Below, in pieces: positions 24,950-33,148 of a stretch of DNA of 64,000 nucleotides. The first letter of the stretch is position 1. Every line of letters begins with the position of its first letter. Location of the stretch: assembly GCF_003013405.1 (NCBI RefSeq), contig NZ_PXZL01000013.1, positions 349,343 through 413,342 on the forward strand. The letters are read 5' to 3'. The position numbers and the translations under genes are program-made. The DNA is from Brevibacillus formosus. GTDB lineage: Bacteria > Bacillota > Bacilli > Brevibacillales > Brevibacillaceae. The notes under the pieces were generated by a model. It searched no databases. It was not told the origin of the DNA and worked only from the letters and a program-made list of their open reading frames with translations.

Positions 24950-25813
24950 ATGCAAAAGTCTTTGCGTGTTGGACAAATTTTGTATACCAATGTATTGCCG
25001 GTTTACTTCTATTTTGATCAGGCAAAATTCGAAGACCGAATCGAATTCATCCGCCAAGTTCCTGCCCAGTTAAACACAGCAATGGCGAATGGCGAGATTG
25101 ACTTGGGACCGATTTCTTCGTTTAGCTATGCAGAGCATGCCTCCGAATACGTGGCATTGGCAGATCTGTCTGTCAGTGCCAAGGGGAGAGTAGGCTCCCT
25201 TTTCTTATTCAGCAAAAAGCCGATTGAACAAGTAAACGGTGCCAAAATAGCCTTGACCAACACATCGGCTACCACCGTGAATCTCTTAAAAATCATTCTC
25301 CATAAGTTTTACGAATATGAGATTTCCTACGTTACACAGGAACCTATTTTGCATGAAATGCTGGAGGATGCTGATGCAGCGCTCTTGATCGGGGATGACG
25401 CCATTTCCGCTGAGCGAACGGCCAAAGACCTTTATGTCTACGACTTAGGAGAGCTGTGGCATCAATTTACGGGCTATTCGATGACCTTTGCTATTTGGGC
25501 CCTTCGTCGAGCGGTTATTGCCGATCATCATGACTTGATCGCGGACGTCCATGCCTCTTTTTTAGAGAGCAAAAGGAAGACAAGGGCAAATTCAGCCCCA
25601 TTGATTGACTACGTTCACACACATTTCGGTGGAGAGAAAGAGCAATGGATCCACTATTTCCAAGGATTACAGCACGATTTCGGTGACGTTCAGCGGATTG
25701 GACTGGAGTACTATTACCGATGCGCAGCGGAGCTGGGACTTCTATCGGCACCTGCAACCGTCGATCTGTGGCAAGCTGGCGGCCGACAGACCAATACTAC
25801 GTTGACGAGATAG
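24950..25813 (+). CDS. mqnA: Menaquinone biosynthesis protein MqnA (chorismate dehydratase)
   Basis: 287 residues. It removes water from chorismate to give 3-enolpyruvyl-benzoate, the first step of the futalosine pathway. Recognised by RVGQILYTNVLPVYFYFD, AMANGEIDLGPISSFSYAEH (about 43-62) and LLIGDDAI (about 145-152), a periplasmic-binding-protein-like fold. ATG 24950 follows GGGGGG-rich sequence. It is coupled to ubiX upstream and hepT downstream. Confidence 0.9.
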   Translation: MQKSLRVGQILYTNVLPVYFYFDQAKFEDRIEFIRQVPAQLNTAMANGEIDLGPISSFSYAEHASEYVALADLSVSAKGRVGSLFLFSKKPIEQVNGAKIALTNTSATTVNLLKIILHKFYEYEISYVTQEPILHEMLEDADAALLIGDDAISAERTAKDLYVYDLGELWHQFTGYSMTFAIWALRRAVIADHHDLIADVHASFLESKRKTRANSAPLIDYVHTHFGGEKEQWIHYFQGLQHDFGDVQRIGLEYYYRCAAELGLLSAPATVDLWQAGGRQTNTTLTR

Positions 25814-25822
25814 GTGGAACGG

Positions 25823-26788
25823 ATGAATCTAGTCGATATTTACTTCAAGATGAAAAAAGATGTCCAATACATAGAAGATGAACTGGAGAAAGCAATTGAT
25901 ACGCCGGTTCGAGAGCTGTATCTATCCTCGACTCACTTGCTCAAGGCCGGAGGAAAGCGGATTCGTCCTGTTTTTGTTTTGCTTGGCGGTAAGTGGGGCA
26001 ATTACGACATCAAAAAGCTAAAGCATGTGGCCGTTCCTCTCGAACTGATCCACATGGCTTCCTTGGTGCATGATGATGTGATTGATGATGCGGATAAGCG
26101 TCGCGGGAAAGATACCGTGCGGATGAAGTGGGATAACAAAGTAGCCATGTACGCCGGCGACTATATTTTTGCACGTGCATTGGCCATTGCCTCCCAGCTC
26201 CCGATCCCGCAATTGCACCAAATTCTCTCGAATGCAATCGTCGAGGTTTGCAAGGGAGAGATCCAGCAAGTAAAGGATTTGAATAACTGGGACCAAAACT
26301 TCCGTACCTATTTGCGCAGAATCAAACGAAAAACGGCGCTTTTAATTGCGATTAGCTGTCAATTAGGAGCAGTGGCAAGCGGTGCGTCAGATGATATGAT
26401 TCGCAAAATGTACTGGTATGGCTACAATGTGGGAATGGCTTTTCAAATTACGGACGACATTTTGGACTTTACAGGGACTGAGAAGCAGTTAGGGAAGCCT
26501 GCTGGAAGCGACTTGGTGCATGGAAACATTACGTTGCCTGCACTTTATTCAGCCCATCATGGAAAAGCACGTGCGCAATTCCAGGATTGGATTGCGAAAA
26601 ATACGTTTTGGGATCATACGGATGAAGCTGTTCGTATGGTGCGAGAAGATGAGGGCATTGCCTTTTCGCAGCGCCTCGCTGAACGCTATATCGCCCGTGC
26701 GCATGCCATTCTCGCTGATTTGCCTAACAACCAGGCTAAGACATCCTTGACAGGTATCGCCAATTATATTATTGATCGTAAATTTTAA
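25823..26788 (+). CDS. hepT: Heptaprenyl diphosphate synthase component II
   Basis: Catalytic subunit that extends farnesyl diphosphate to C35. 321 residues from ATG 25823 behind AGGTGGA; a GTG nine bases earlier is in frame. First Asp-rich motif in SLVHDDVIDDADKRRGK (about 80-96), second in GMAFQITDDILDFTG (about 207-221), plus GGKRIRP (about 46-52). It works with HepS. Confidence 0.95.
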   Translation: MNLVDIYFKMKKDVQYIEDELEKAIDTPVRELYLSSTHLLKAGGKRIRPVFVLLGGKWGNYDIKKLKHVAVPLELIHMASLVHDDVIDDADKRRGKDTVRMKWDNKVAMYAGDYIFARALAIASQLPIPQLHQILSNAIVEVCKGEIQQVKDLNNWDQNFRTYLRRIKRKTALLIAISCQLGAVASGASDDMIRKMYWYGYNVGMAFQITDDILDFTGTEKQLGKPAGSDLVHGNITLPALYSAHHGKARAQFQDWIAKNTFWDHTDEAVRMVREDEGIAFSQRLAERYIARAHAILADLPNNQAKTSLTGIANYIIDRKF

Positions 26789-26810
26789 TGATATTTTAAC
26801 GGTCTGCCTG

Positions 26811-26839
26811 TTGCTTGACCACTCTAGTTTTGATAAAAT
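26811..26839 (+). promoter_or_regulatory. SigA-type promoter of ndk
   Basis: TTGCTT (26811-26816), 17 bases, TAAAAT (26834-26839), about 50 bases before the ndk start. Confidence 0.5.
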
Positions 26840-26892
26840 TTTCGTTGGTGTCCTATGCACCAATACATAGCTCTAATGGAGGCATACTTACA

Positions 26893-27336
26893 ATGGAAAA
26901 AACATTCCTTATGGTAAAACCAGATGGCGTACAACGCAACCTGATCGGGGAAATCGTATCCCGTTTTGAGAAAAAAGGCTACCAACTCGTAGGTGCTAAG
27001 CTGATGACAGTAAGCCGCGAACTGGCTGAAGAACATTATGCAGAGCACAAAGAGCGCCCATTCTTCGGTGAACTGGTAGACTTCATCACTTCCGGACCAG
27101 TATTCGCTATGGTATGGCAAGGCAACAATGTAATCACAACTGCTCGTGCTATGATGGGCAAAACAAACCCAGTAGACGCTGCTTCCGGTACGATCCGTGG
27201 CGATTTCGCTACTTCCGTTGGCATGAACATCATCCACGGTTCTGACTCTCCTGAGAGCGCTGAGCGTGAAATCGGCCTGTGGTTCTCCGCTGAAGAAGTT
27301 CTTTCCTTCGAGAAAACCATCCAACGCTGGATCTAA
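26893..27336 (+). CDS. ndk: Nucleoside diphosphate kinase
   Basis: 147 residues; moves the gamma-phosphate between nucleoside di- and triphosphates. [20 protein letters not shown] at the start and the phospho-His signature NIIHGSDS (His about 115) are complete. GGAGG 10 bases before the ATG. Own promoter and terminator. Confidence 0.98.
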   Translation: MEKTFLMVKPDGVQRNLIGEIVSRFEKKGYQLVGAKLMTVSRELAEEHYAEHKERPFFGELVDFITSGPVFAMVWQGNNVITTARAMMGKTNPVDAASGTIRGDFATSVGMNIIHGSDSPESAEREIGLWFSAEEVLSFEKTIQRWI

Positions 27337-27344
27337 GACTGATC

Positions 27345-27378
27345 GAGAAAGCCCCATTCATTGGGGTTTTCTTTTTTT
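27345..27378 (+). terminator. Terminator after ndk
   Basis: GAAAGCCCCA (27347-27356) pairs with TTGGGGTTTTC (27361-27371) through G-T pairs, then a run of T. Confidence 0.88.
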
Positions 27379-27464
27379 TGTCAAAATCTTTGTCAAAACA
27401 GATAGGATAATGACGAAATATAGCGAATGAAGATAGGGAGTTTGCAAAGGGGGTACGATTCAGC

Positions 27465-28238
27465 ATGGAAGATAAGGACTTTCTCCAATTTATAGCTAGT
27501 GTGAAGAAAATGACTGGAATTGATCTTGCCCTCTACAAGGAAGCACAGATGAAGCGCCGTCTAACCTCGTTGAGACAAAAGCGGGGGTACAACACATTTG
27601 CCCAGTATTTCGATGCCATCGCTAAAGACAAGGAGCTTTTCTATGAGTTTCTCGATAGGATGACCATCAACGTATCGGAATTTTTCCGCAATCCAGGCCG
27701 GTGGGAAGTTCTCGAGAATAAAATTTTGCCACGCTTGGCAAAACAATCGCCGCGGGTGAAATGCTGGAGTGCGGCATGCTCCACAGGGGAGGAGCCGTAC
27801 ACACTCTCCCTGATTTTGTTGCGCCAGAAGATGGATGCGACCGTGCTCGCTTCCGATATTGATGAGGGCGCACTGGCAAAAGCAAAGCAAGGGGTATACA
27901 CGGACCGCTCCCTGCAAGATTGTCCGAAAGACCTCGTAGCGAAGTATTTTGAAAAAGACACACTCAGCTATCGTATAACGGACGAAGTGAAGAGAAAAGT
28001 AACGTTCAAAAAACATAATTTATTGGCGGACTCATTTGATTCCCAATTTGATTTGATCATTTGCCGGAACGTGATGATTTACTTTACCGAGGAAGCAAAG
28101 CATGAGCTGTATCATAAGTTTAGCCGGGCACTGAAACCTGGCGGGGTACTCTTTGTCGGCAGCACGGAGCAAATTTTTCAGCCGCAACAATACCAACTGG
28201 AGACAGAGGATACGTTCTTCTATCGAAAAATGGGTTGA
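27465..28238 (+). CDS. cheR: Chemotaxis protein methyltransferase CheR
   Basis: 257 residues; methylates glutamates of chemoreceptors with SAM. It has an N-terminal helical domain (about 1-75; [14 protein letters not shown]) and a SAM domain with [19 protein letters not shown] (about 102-120), [14 protein letters not shown] and ICRNVMIYF (about 200). Same place as in B. subtilis, apart from other chemotaxis genes. Confidence 0.96.
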   Translation: MEDKDFLQFIASVKKMTGIDLALYKEAQMKRRLTSLRQKRGYNTFAQYFDAIAKDKELFYEFLDRMTINVSEFFRNPGRWEVLENKILPRLAKQSPRVKCWSAACSTGEEPYTLSLILLRQKMDATVLASDIDEGALAKAKQGVYTDRSLQDCPKDLVAKYFEKDTLSYRITDEVKRKVTFKKHNLLADSFDSQFDLIICRNVMIYFTEEAKHELYHKFSRALKPGGVLFVGSTEQIFQPQQYQLETEDTFFYRKMG

Positions 28239-28314
28239 TTCATGGTGGCCTTGGTATATCTCTGCTGTTTTTTCCCAAGACTAGGAATACCTACTTTGCA
28301 AGAGGAGGCAGCAG

Positions 28315-28473
28315 ATGGATAAACACAAGGTCATCGAGGCATACCGTCGAGGGCTGATCACGCTGCAGGAATGTGGTCAGATTTTAGGGGCGGAGAGGAC
28401 ACAACTAGATGATTTGATACGCGTGGATCACACTCGCAAACCGCTGAGCCCCAATCCTTTTTTCAATGTGTAG
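28315..28473 (+). CDS. Small hypothetical protein between cheR and aroC
   Basis: 52 residues from an ATG with AGAGGAGGC directly upstream. The sequence (KVIEAYRRGLITLQECGQIL, then LDDLIRVDH) predicts two helices and resembles a short helix-turn-helix, ending in a Pro-rich tail. I do not recognise the family. A GC-rich hairpin (28514-28522/28529-28537) with four T follows as a terminator. Confidence 0.65.
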   Translation: MDKHKVIEAYRRGLITLQECGQILGAERTQLDDLIRVDHTRKPLSPNPFFNV

Positions 28474-28513
28474 GTATGTCAATCCTGATTCATTCGCGAT
28501 AGCGTAAAGAGAG

Positions 28514-28541
28514 CGCTTCTCCTAATACGGAGGGGCGTTTT
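28514..28541 (+). terminator. Terminator before the aro-trp supraoperon
   Basis: CGCTTCTCC (28514-28522) pairs with GGAGGGGCG (28529-28537), including two G-T pairs, followed by TTTT. Confidence 0.6.
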
Positions 28542-28581
28542 CCTGTAAGAAGAAAAGGTTTTTCGCAAACGTTTCCCACTT

Positions 28582-28610
28582 TTGTATTTCCACGGCGTAC
28601 TAGGTATGAT
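28582..28610 (+). promoter_or_regulatory. SigA-type promoter of the aro-trp supraoperon
   Basis: TTGTAT (28582-28587), 17 bases, TATGAT (28605-28610). It leaves a leader of about 85 bases before aroC, with a CCCC/GGGG hairpin at 28642-28665. Confidence 0.6.
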
Positions 28611-28701
28611 ATTATAGCGCTTAAAAGTGATAAAGGACAGCACCCCGAAAAGAGAACCTTAAGGGGATACAGGCTGCCTGGAGGATGGAGGAAGGATAGA
28701 G

Positions 28702-29865
28702 ATGCGTTACTTGACAGCAGGGGAATCCCACGGGCCGCAATTAACAGCTATCATCGAGGGCGTACCGAGCAACCTGCCGATTTCCATTGAGGAAATTAAT
28801 GAGCAGTTGGCACGTCGTCAGAAAGGCCATGGACGCGGCAGAAGAATGCAGATTGAAAAGGATCAGGTGAAAATTCTTTCTGGTGTCCGCCATGGATATA
28901 CAACCGGAGCTCCTATCACACTGGTCGTTGAAAATAAGGATTGGACGCATTGGCAAGGAATCATGAGTGCTGAGCCTGTAGAGGAAGGCGCTGAAGAAAA
29001 GCGTCGTGTTTCCCGTCCACGCCCTGGACATGCTGATTTAAACGGGGCGATTAAGTATCATCAACGAGATATGCGCAATATTCTGGAACGTTCCAGCGCT
29101 CGTGAGACCACTGTCCGCGTAGCTGTTGGCGCAGTAGCCCGCCAATTGCTGGCTCAATTTGGTATCCGTATTGGAGGCCAGGTACTCCAGATCAACGAGA
29201 TCGTGGCGAAGCGACAAGAAGTCAGTCTGGATGAGCTGATTGCGCGCACCGAAGAATCGCCAGTACGCTGCTTGGATAAAGAAGCAGAACCACTGATGAT
29301 GGCAGCGATTGACAAAGCAAAAGAAGACGGGGATTCCCTTGGGGGTACCGTAGAAGTTATCGTTGAAGGCGTGCCGATTGGTTTGGGTAGCCACGTGCAA
29401 TGGGACCGCAAGTTGGATGGACGTCTTGCGCAAGCGATTATGAGCATTCAGGCTTTCAAAGGTGTCGAAATCGGTATCGGATTCGAGGCAGCCGGTCTGA
29501 AAGGCTCGCAAGTTCATGACGAGATTATTTGGAACGAAGAAACAGGCTACAGCCGTAAAACAAATCGTGCAGGTGGACTCGAAGGCGGAATGACGACAGG
29601 AATGCCTGTAGTTGTTCGTGGAGTCATGAAGCCGATCCCTACCTTGTACAAGCCGTTGATGAGTGTCGATATTGATTCGAGAGAGCCATTCTCAGCGAGC
29701 ATTGAGCGTTCCGACAGTTGTGCTGTTCCAGCGGCAAGTGTGGTCGCGGAGGCAGTGGTAGCATGGGAGATCGCGAGTGCCATGTGCGAAAAATTCCCTT
29801 CCGATTCTCTTGACGACATGGAAGAAAACGTACGTCAATACCGTGCGTACACGGAGAAATTCTAA
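28702..29865 (+). CDS. aroC: Chorismate synthase
   Basis: 387 residues; makes chorismate from EPSP using reduced FMN. It is called aroF in B. subtilis. Signatures: [20 protein letters not shown] at the start, [17 protein letters not shown] (about 110-126), [13 protein letters not shown] (about 128-140) and [17 protein letters not shown] (about 291-307). First gene of the supraoperon; its stop overlaps the aroB start (TAATG). Confidence 0.97.
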   Translation: MRYLTAGESHGPQLTAIIEGVPSNLPISIEEINEQLARRQKGHGRGRRMQIEKDQVKILSGVRHGYTTGAPITLVVENKDWTHWQGIMSAEPVEEGAEEKRRVSRPRPGHADLNGAIKYHQRDMRNILERSSARETTVRVAVGAVARQLLAQFGIRIGGQVLQINEIVAKRQEVSLDELIARTEESPVRCLDKEAEPLMMAAIDKAKEDGDSLGGTVEVIVEGVPIGLGSHVQWDRKLDGRLAQAIMSIQAFKGVEIGIGFEAAGLKGSQVHDEIIWNEETGYSRKTNRAGGLEGGMTTGMPVVVRGVMKPIPTLYKPLMSVDIDSREPFSASIERSDSCAVPAASVVAEAVVAWEIASAMCEKFPSDSLDDMEENVRQYRAYTEKF

Positions 29866-30965
29866 TGAGCGTGGAGAAGCTGACTGTTGAGCTGGGGGAG
29901 CGTTCCTACCAGATTGTGATAGGCGAAGGTCTTTTGCAGGATGCAGCAGCGTTGCTAGTAGAGGCAGGAATTGCTTCTACTAGCAAGCTGATGATTGTCA
30001 CAGATGAGAATGTAGCCATTCATTACTTAGAGCCTTTGCTTGATGTATTGCGCCAGCATGGGTATCAGGCCCACTCCGCTGTTATCGCTGCTGGAGAACA
30101 ATCGAAGAGCTTGGCTGTCTACGAACGATTGATGACAGAGGCAATTCATGCAGGACTGGACAGGAAGTCTGCTGTATTGGCTCTCGGTGGTGGAGTCGTC
30201 GGTGACTTGGCTGGATTTGTGGCTGCTACGTACATGCGCGGCATTGATTTCGTTCAAATGCCGACTACCTTGCTCGCACATGATAGCTCGGTTGGTGGAA
30301 AAGTAGCCATCAATCATCCACTCGGCAAAAATCTCATTGGTGCTTTCCATCAGCCCAAAGTTGTCATTTACGACACGAAAGCCTTGCATAGCTTACCGAA
30401 GCGGGAAGTCGCAGCAGGTTTTGCAGAAGTTGTGAAGCATGGACTGATCGCCGACGCTGTCTTTGTCGATTGGCTGGAAGACAACGCTGATAGGCTATGG
30501 CAGCTCGATTCAGAATTATTAGGGAAAGCCATTGAAAAAGGTTGCGCAGTCAAAGCGGCTATTGTTTCCCAAGACGAGACAGAACAAGGGCAACGTGCAT
30601 TGCTTAACTTGGGCCATACGTTTGGTCATGCGTTTGAAGCGCTATCTGCTTACTCCACCCTGAATCATGGGGAAGCCATCTCAATTGGGATGTGTTTGGC
30701 AGCGAAGGTAGCGGAACGGATTGGTTTTGCCGAGACGGGTGTATACAATCGCACGAAACGGATGATGGAATTGTTCCACCTGCCAACAGCGTGGCCGGGT
30801 AATCTCTCGCCAGAAGCTGTGCTGGAAGCCATGAAACGAGACAAAAAGACGGTAGGCGGAAAGCTGGCATTGGTGTTGCCAAGGGCAATTGGGCAGGTTG
30901 AAGTCGTCAAAAATATAGAAGAAGAACTCATACTGGGAGTCATGAGAGAAGAAGTGGAGGGATAA
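29865..30965 (+). CDS. aroB: 3-dehydroquinate synthase
   Basis: 366 residues; closes DAHP to dehydroquinate with NAD and a metal. Motifs seen: AGEQSKSL (about 76-83), GGGVVGDLAGFVAATYMRGI (about 108-127), TTLLAHDSSVGGKVAINH (about 132-149) and the metal ligands in EVVKHGLI and LNLGHTFGHAFE. Directly coupled to aroC. Confidence 0.97.
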   Translation: MSVEKLTVELGERSYQIVIGEGLLQDAAALLVEAGIASTSKLMIVTDENVAIHYLEPLLDVLRQHGYQAHSAVIAAGEQSKSLAVYERLMTEAIHAGLDRKSAVLALGGGVVGDLAGFVAATYMRGIDFVQMPTTLLAHDSSVGGKVAINHPLGKNLIGAFHQPKVVIYDTKALHSLPKREVAAGFAEVVKHGLIADAVFVDWLEDNADRLWQLDSELLGKAIEKGCAVKAAIVSQDETEQGQRALLNLGHTFGHAFEALSAYSTLNHGEAISIGMCLAAKVAERIGFAETGVYNRTKRMMELFHLPTAWPGNLSPEAVLEAMKRDKKTVGGKLALVLPRAIGQVEVVKNIEEELILGVMREEVEG

Positions 30966-30967
30966 GG

Positions 30968-31345
30968 ATGGGAATGAGAGGAATCAGAGGCGCGGTTACG
31001 GTGGAAGCCGATACGCGTGAAGAGATTGTCTCCTCTACAAAATGGTTGTTGGAAGAAATGGTAAGCCGCAATGAAGTAAACCCGGAAGACATTGGCAGCA
31101 TTATTATCACGACGACAGAGGACCTCTGTGCGACCTTCCCCGCTCAAGCGGCCCGCCTGCTTGAAGGAGAGGCTTGGCAATATGTACCGCTCATGTGCGC
31201 AAGAGAAATCCCGGTACCGGGTGGCTTGCCGCTTTGTATTCGTGTCATGATGCATGTGAATACAGACAAGACAGCAAAAGACATTCATCACGTCTTTTTG
31301 CGTGAAGCAGTCAAGCTACGCCCAGATTTGACAAATCGCGGTTGA
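30968..31345 (+). CDS. aroH: Chorismate mutase, AroH type
   Basis: 125 residues, the trimeric monofunctional class that converts chorismate to prephenate. MRGIRGAVTVEADTREEI at the start, ATFPAQAARLLEGEAWQYVP (about 57-76) and the catalytic-region PLCIRVMMHVN (about 87-97) are typical. Two bases after aroB. The trp leader begins in its 3' end: TTGACA at 31342-31347 overlaps the stop region. Confidence 0.95.
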   Translation: MGMRGIRGAVTVEADTREEIVSSTKWLLEEMVSRNEVNPEDIGSIIITTTEDLCATFPAQAARLLEGEAWQYVPLMCAREIPVPGGLPLCIRVMMHVNTDKTAKDIHHVFLREAVKLRPDLTNRG

Positions 31346-31371
31346 CAAATTAGGGTGCTCTCTTTTACCAT
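31342..31371 (+). promoter_or_regulatory. Candidate trp promoter
   Basis: TTGACA (31342-31347), 18 bases, TACCAT (31366-31371). Start predicted near 31378, exactly before the first leader hairpin. A second TTGACA lies at 31328-31333. Confidence 0.55.
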
Positions 31372-31376
31372 AAGTG

Positions 31377-31395
31377 AAACGAGAGCGCCTCGTTT
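31377..31395 (+). promoter_or_regulatory. 5' stem-loop of the trp leader
   Basis: AAACGAG (31377-31383)-AGCGC-CTCGTTT (31389-31395). If transcription starts near 31378 this is at the very 5' end, like the 5' stem-loop of the B. subtilis trp leader that aids TRAP binding. For readthrough from aroH it could also act as a terminator, since more T follow. Confidence 0.5.
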
Positions 31396-31422
31396 TTCCG
31401 GTAATAAGCAAAAGCCGGCTGA

Positions 31423-31476
31423 GAGCAGAGAATGAGTTGAGCAGAGTTGAGATGAGTTAGGTTGAGGAGAGAAGAG
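31423..31476 (+). promoter_or_regulatory. TRAP binding site, eleven triplets
   Basis: GAG triplets start at 31423, 31428, 31434, 31439, 31444, 31449, 31454, 31464, 31469 and 31474, with a TAG at 31458. Spacers are mostly 2 bases (range 1-3). Eleven triplets match the eleven subunits of TRAP, which is encoded at 20929-21159. The last triplet is part of the antiterminator. Confidence 0.92.
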
Positions 31477-31529
31477 AAGGCTGGGTACATATTGACACCC
31501 AATCCAGGTCTCTTTGTCTGGATTTTTTT
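31474..31529 (+). promoter_or_regulatory. trp antiterminator and terminator (attenuator)
   Basis: Antiterminator: GAGA (31474-31477) with TCTC (31509-31512), and CTGGGT (31481-31486) with AATCCAG (31502-31507). Terminator: AATCCAG (31501-31507) with CTGGATT (31518-31524), then a T run to 31529. The two share AATCCAG, so only one can form. TRAP on the last GAG would block the antiterminator and cause termination when tryptophan is plentiful. Confidence 0.85.
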
Positions 31530-31589
31530 GTATACAAAAATTTCTCCCCCTACCTCTCGCTCTAGAAGCGGGTGTAGAAAAGGTGGATG

Positions 31590-31629
31590 TCTCATTCCCT
31601 TTTCTCTCCCACGAATTGAGGAGATGAGA
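31590..31629 (+). promoter_or_regulatory. Hairpin over the trpE ribosome-binding site
   Basis: TCTCAT (31590-31595) can pair with ATGAGA (31624-31629), and TCTCC (31605-31609) with GGAGA (31620-31624). Both hide GAGGAG (31618-31623), the trpE ribosome-binding site. B. subtilis uses a similar hairpin for TRAP-dependent translational control of trpE. Confidence 0.5.
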
Positions 31630-31633
31630 GTCC

Positions 31634-33148
31634 ATGTATTTCCCTTCCCTTGCCGAGGTCAAGACACTCTCGGCGTCGTATTCCCTTATCCCTGTAAGCT
31701 TGAAACTGTTGGCGGATCAAGAGACACCGATTCGTCTGTATCAGAAGATTCGCACGAGTGATTCCTTTTTGCTGGAGAGTGTAGAAGGTGGTGCGCGTTG
31801 GGCGCGTTTTTCGTTCATTGGCATGAATCCTTTTCAAATCGTAGAAGCAAAAGGAGAAGAAATCACGATTTCCTATCGTACTGGCGAAAAGCTTGTCCAG
31901 ACAGGAAATCCCGTCTCCTTTTTGCGTGAAGAAACCGATCGCTACAAAAGCCCGAAGCTGCCCGGGCTGCCTCGTCTAAGTGGTGGTGCGGTAGGTTTTT
32001 TTGGCTACAACACGCTGCGTTACTTCGAAAATTTACCAGCACATCGCAAGGAAGCTGTACGAGTGCCGGATATGCGCTTTTTGTTCGTCGATGAGATGAT
32101 CGCATTTGATCATTTGAAGCAGGAAATACAATTAATTGTGAACCTCCATGTAGAACCAGGAGACACTGCGGATACTATTGGCGAAAAATACAAACAAGTC
32201 TGCGAACGAATCGAGGAGCTGGCTACCAAGGTTTCGGCTCCGCTTGAAATGGATCAACGCATTCAAGTAGCGGCTGATACACCAGCGCCATTGACCGTAC
32301 AGCCAAATATGACGCGTGAGCAATACGAGCAACTAGTCGTGCAGGCGAAAGAATACATTGCGGCCGGTGATATTTTTCAAGTCGTGTTGTCCCAACGTTT
32401 TTCTGTAAAGACAGATGTCGATCCTTTTGCGGTGTATCGATTGCTGCGTACATTGAATCCCTCCCCATACATGTACTATCTCGAATACGAGGGTGAGACA
32501 GTCGTCGGGACTTCACCAGAACTGCTCGTGCGTGTAGAGGATGAAAAAGTAGAGATGCGACCGATTGCAGGAACGCGAAAAAGAGGGGCGACTCCACAAG
32601 AAGATGCTGCATTGGCGGCTGATCTTTTGGCTGATAAAAAAGAGCGAGCCGAGCACTACATGCTGCTGGATCTGGGGCGCAACGATGTTGGAAAGGTCTC
32701 TGCTTACGGAAGCGTGAAAGTGGAGGAAGCATTGGTTATTGAAAACTACTCCCATGTGATGCATATGGTTTCGCATGTGACTGGCAAGCTTCGGGAGGGA
32801 CTGCACGCTTTCGATGCATTGCTGAGTGCTTTTCCGGCTGGGACAGTATCTGGTTCTCCCAAACTGCGGGCGATGGAAATTATTGCAGAGCTCGAGCCTG
32901 ACGCACGCCATCTGTATGCGGGAGCAATCGGCTACATTTCGTTTGATGGTTCGATCGATAGCTGCATCACGATTCGTACGTTGTTCTTTCAGGATGGTTA
33001 CGCACATGTACAGGCAGGTGCAGGCATCGTAGCAGACTCGGTCCCTGCGAGTGAATACCAAGAGACGGTGAACAAAGCAGCAGCAATGCTCTCTGCGTTA
33101 GAAAAAGCGGAACAGATGTTTGTCAGAAAGGTGGAGCTGTCATGCTAA
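31634..33148 (+). CDS. trpE: Anthranilate synthase component I
   Basis: 504 residues; makes anthranilate from chorismate with ammonia from the glutaminase subunit. Signatures: the feedback-binding region with LLESVEGGARWARFSFIG (about 37-54), VVLSQRFSVKTDVDPF (about 251), RPIAGTRKRGATPQED (about 311) and AGTVSGSPKLRAMEII (about 401). Expression is set by the leader described upstream. No trpG follows; as in Bacillus, the shared glutaminase PabA encoded elsewhere is probably used. Overlaps trpD. Confidence 0.97.
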   Translation: MYFPSLAEVKTLSASYSLIPVSLKLLADQETPIRLYQKIRTSDSFLLESVEGGARWARFSFIGMNPFQIVEAKGEEITISYRTGEKLVQTGNPVSFLREETDRYKSPKLPGLPRLSGGAVGFFGYNTLRYFENLPAHRKEAVRVPDMRFLFVDEMIAFDHLKQEIQLIVNLHVEPGDTADTIGEKYKQVCERIEELATKVSAPLEMDQRIQVAADTPAPLTVQPNMTREQYEQLVVQAKEYIAAGDIFQVVLSQRFSVKTDVDPFAVYRLLRTLNPSPYMYYLEYEGETVVGTSPELLVRVEDEKVEMRPIAGTRKRGATPQEDAALAADLLADKKERAEHYMLLDLGRNDVGKVSAYGSVKVEEALVIENYSHVMHMVSHVTGKLREGLHAFDALLSAFPAGTVSGSPKLRAMEIIAELEPDARHLYAGAIGYISFDGSIDSCITIRTLFFQDGYAHVQAGAGIVADSVPASEYQETVNKAAAMLSALEKAEQMFVRKVELSC

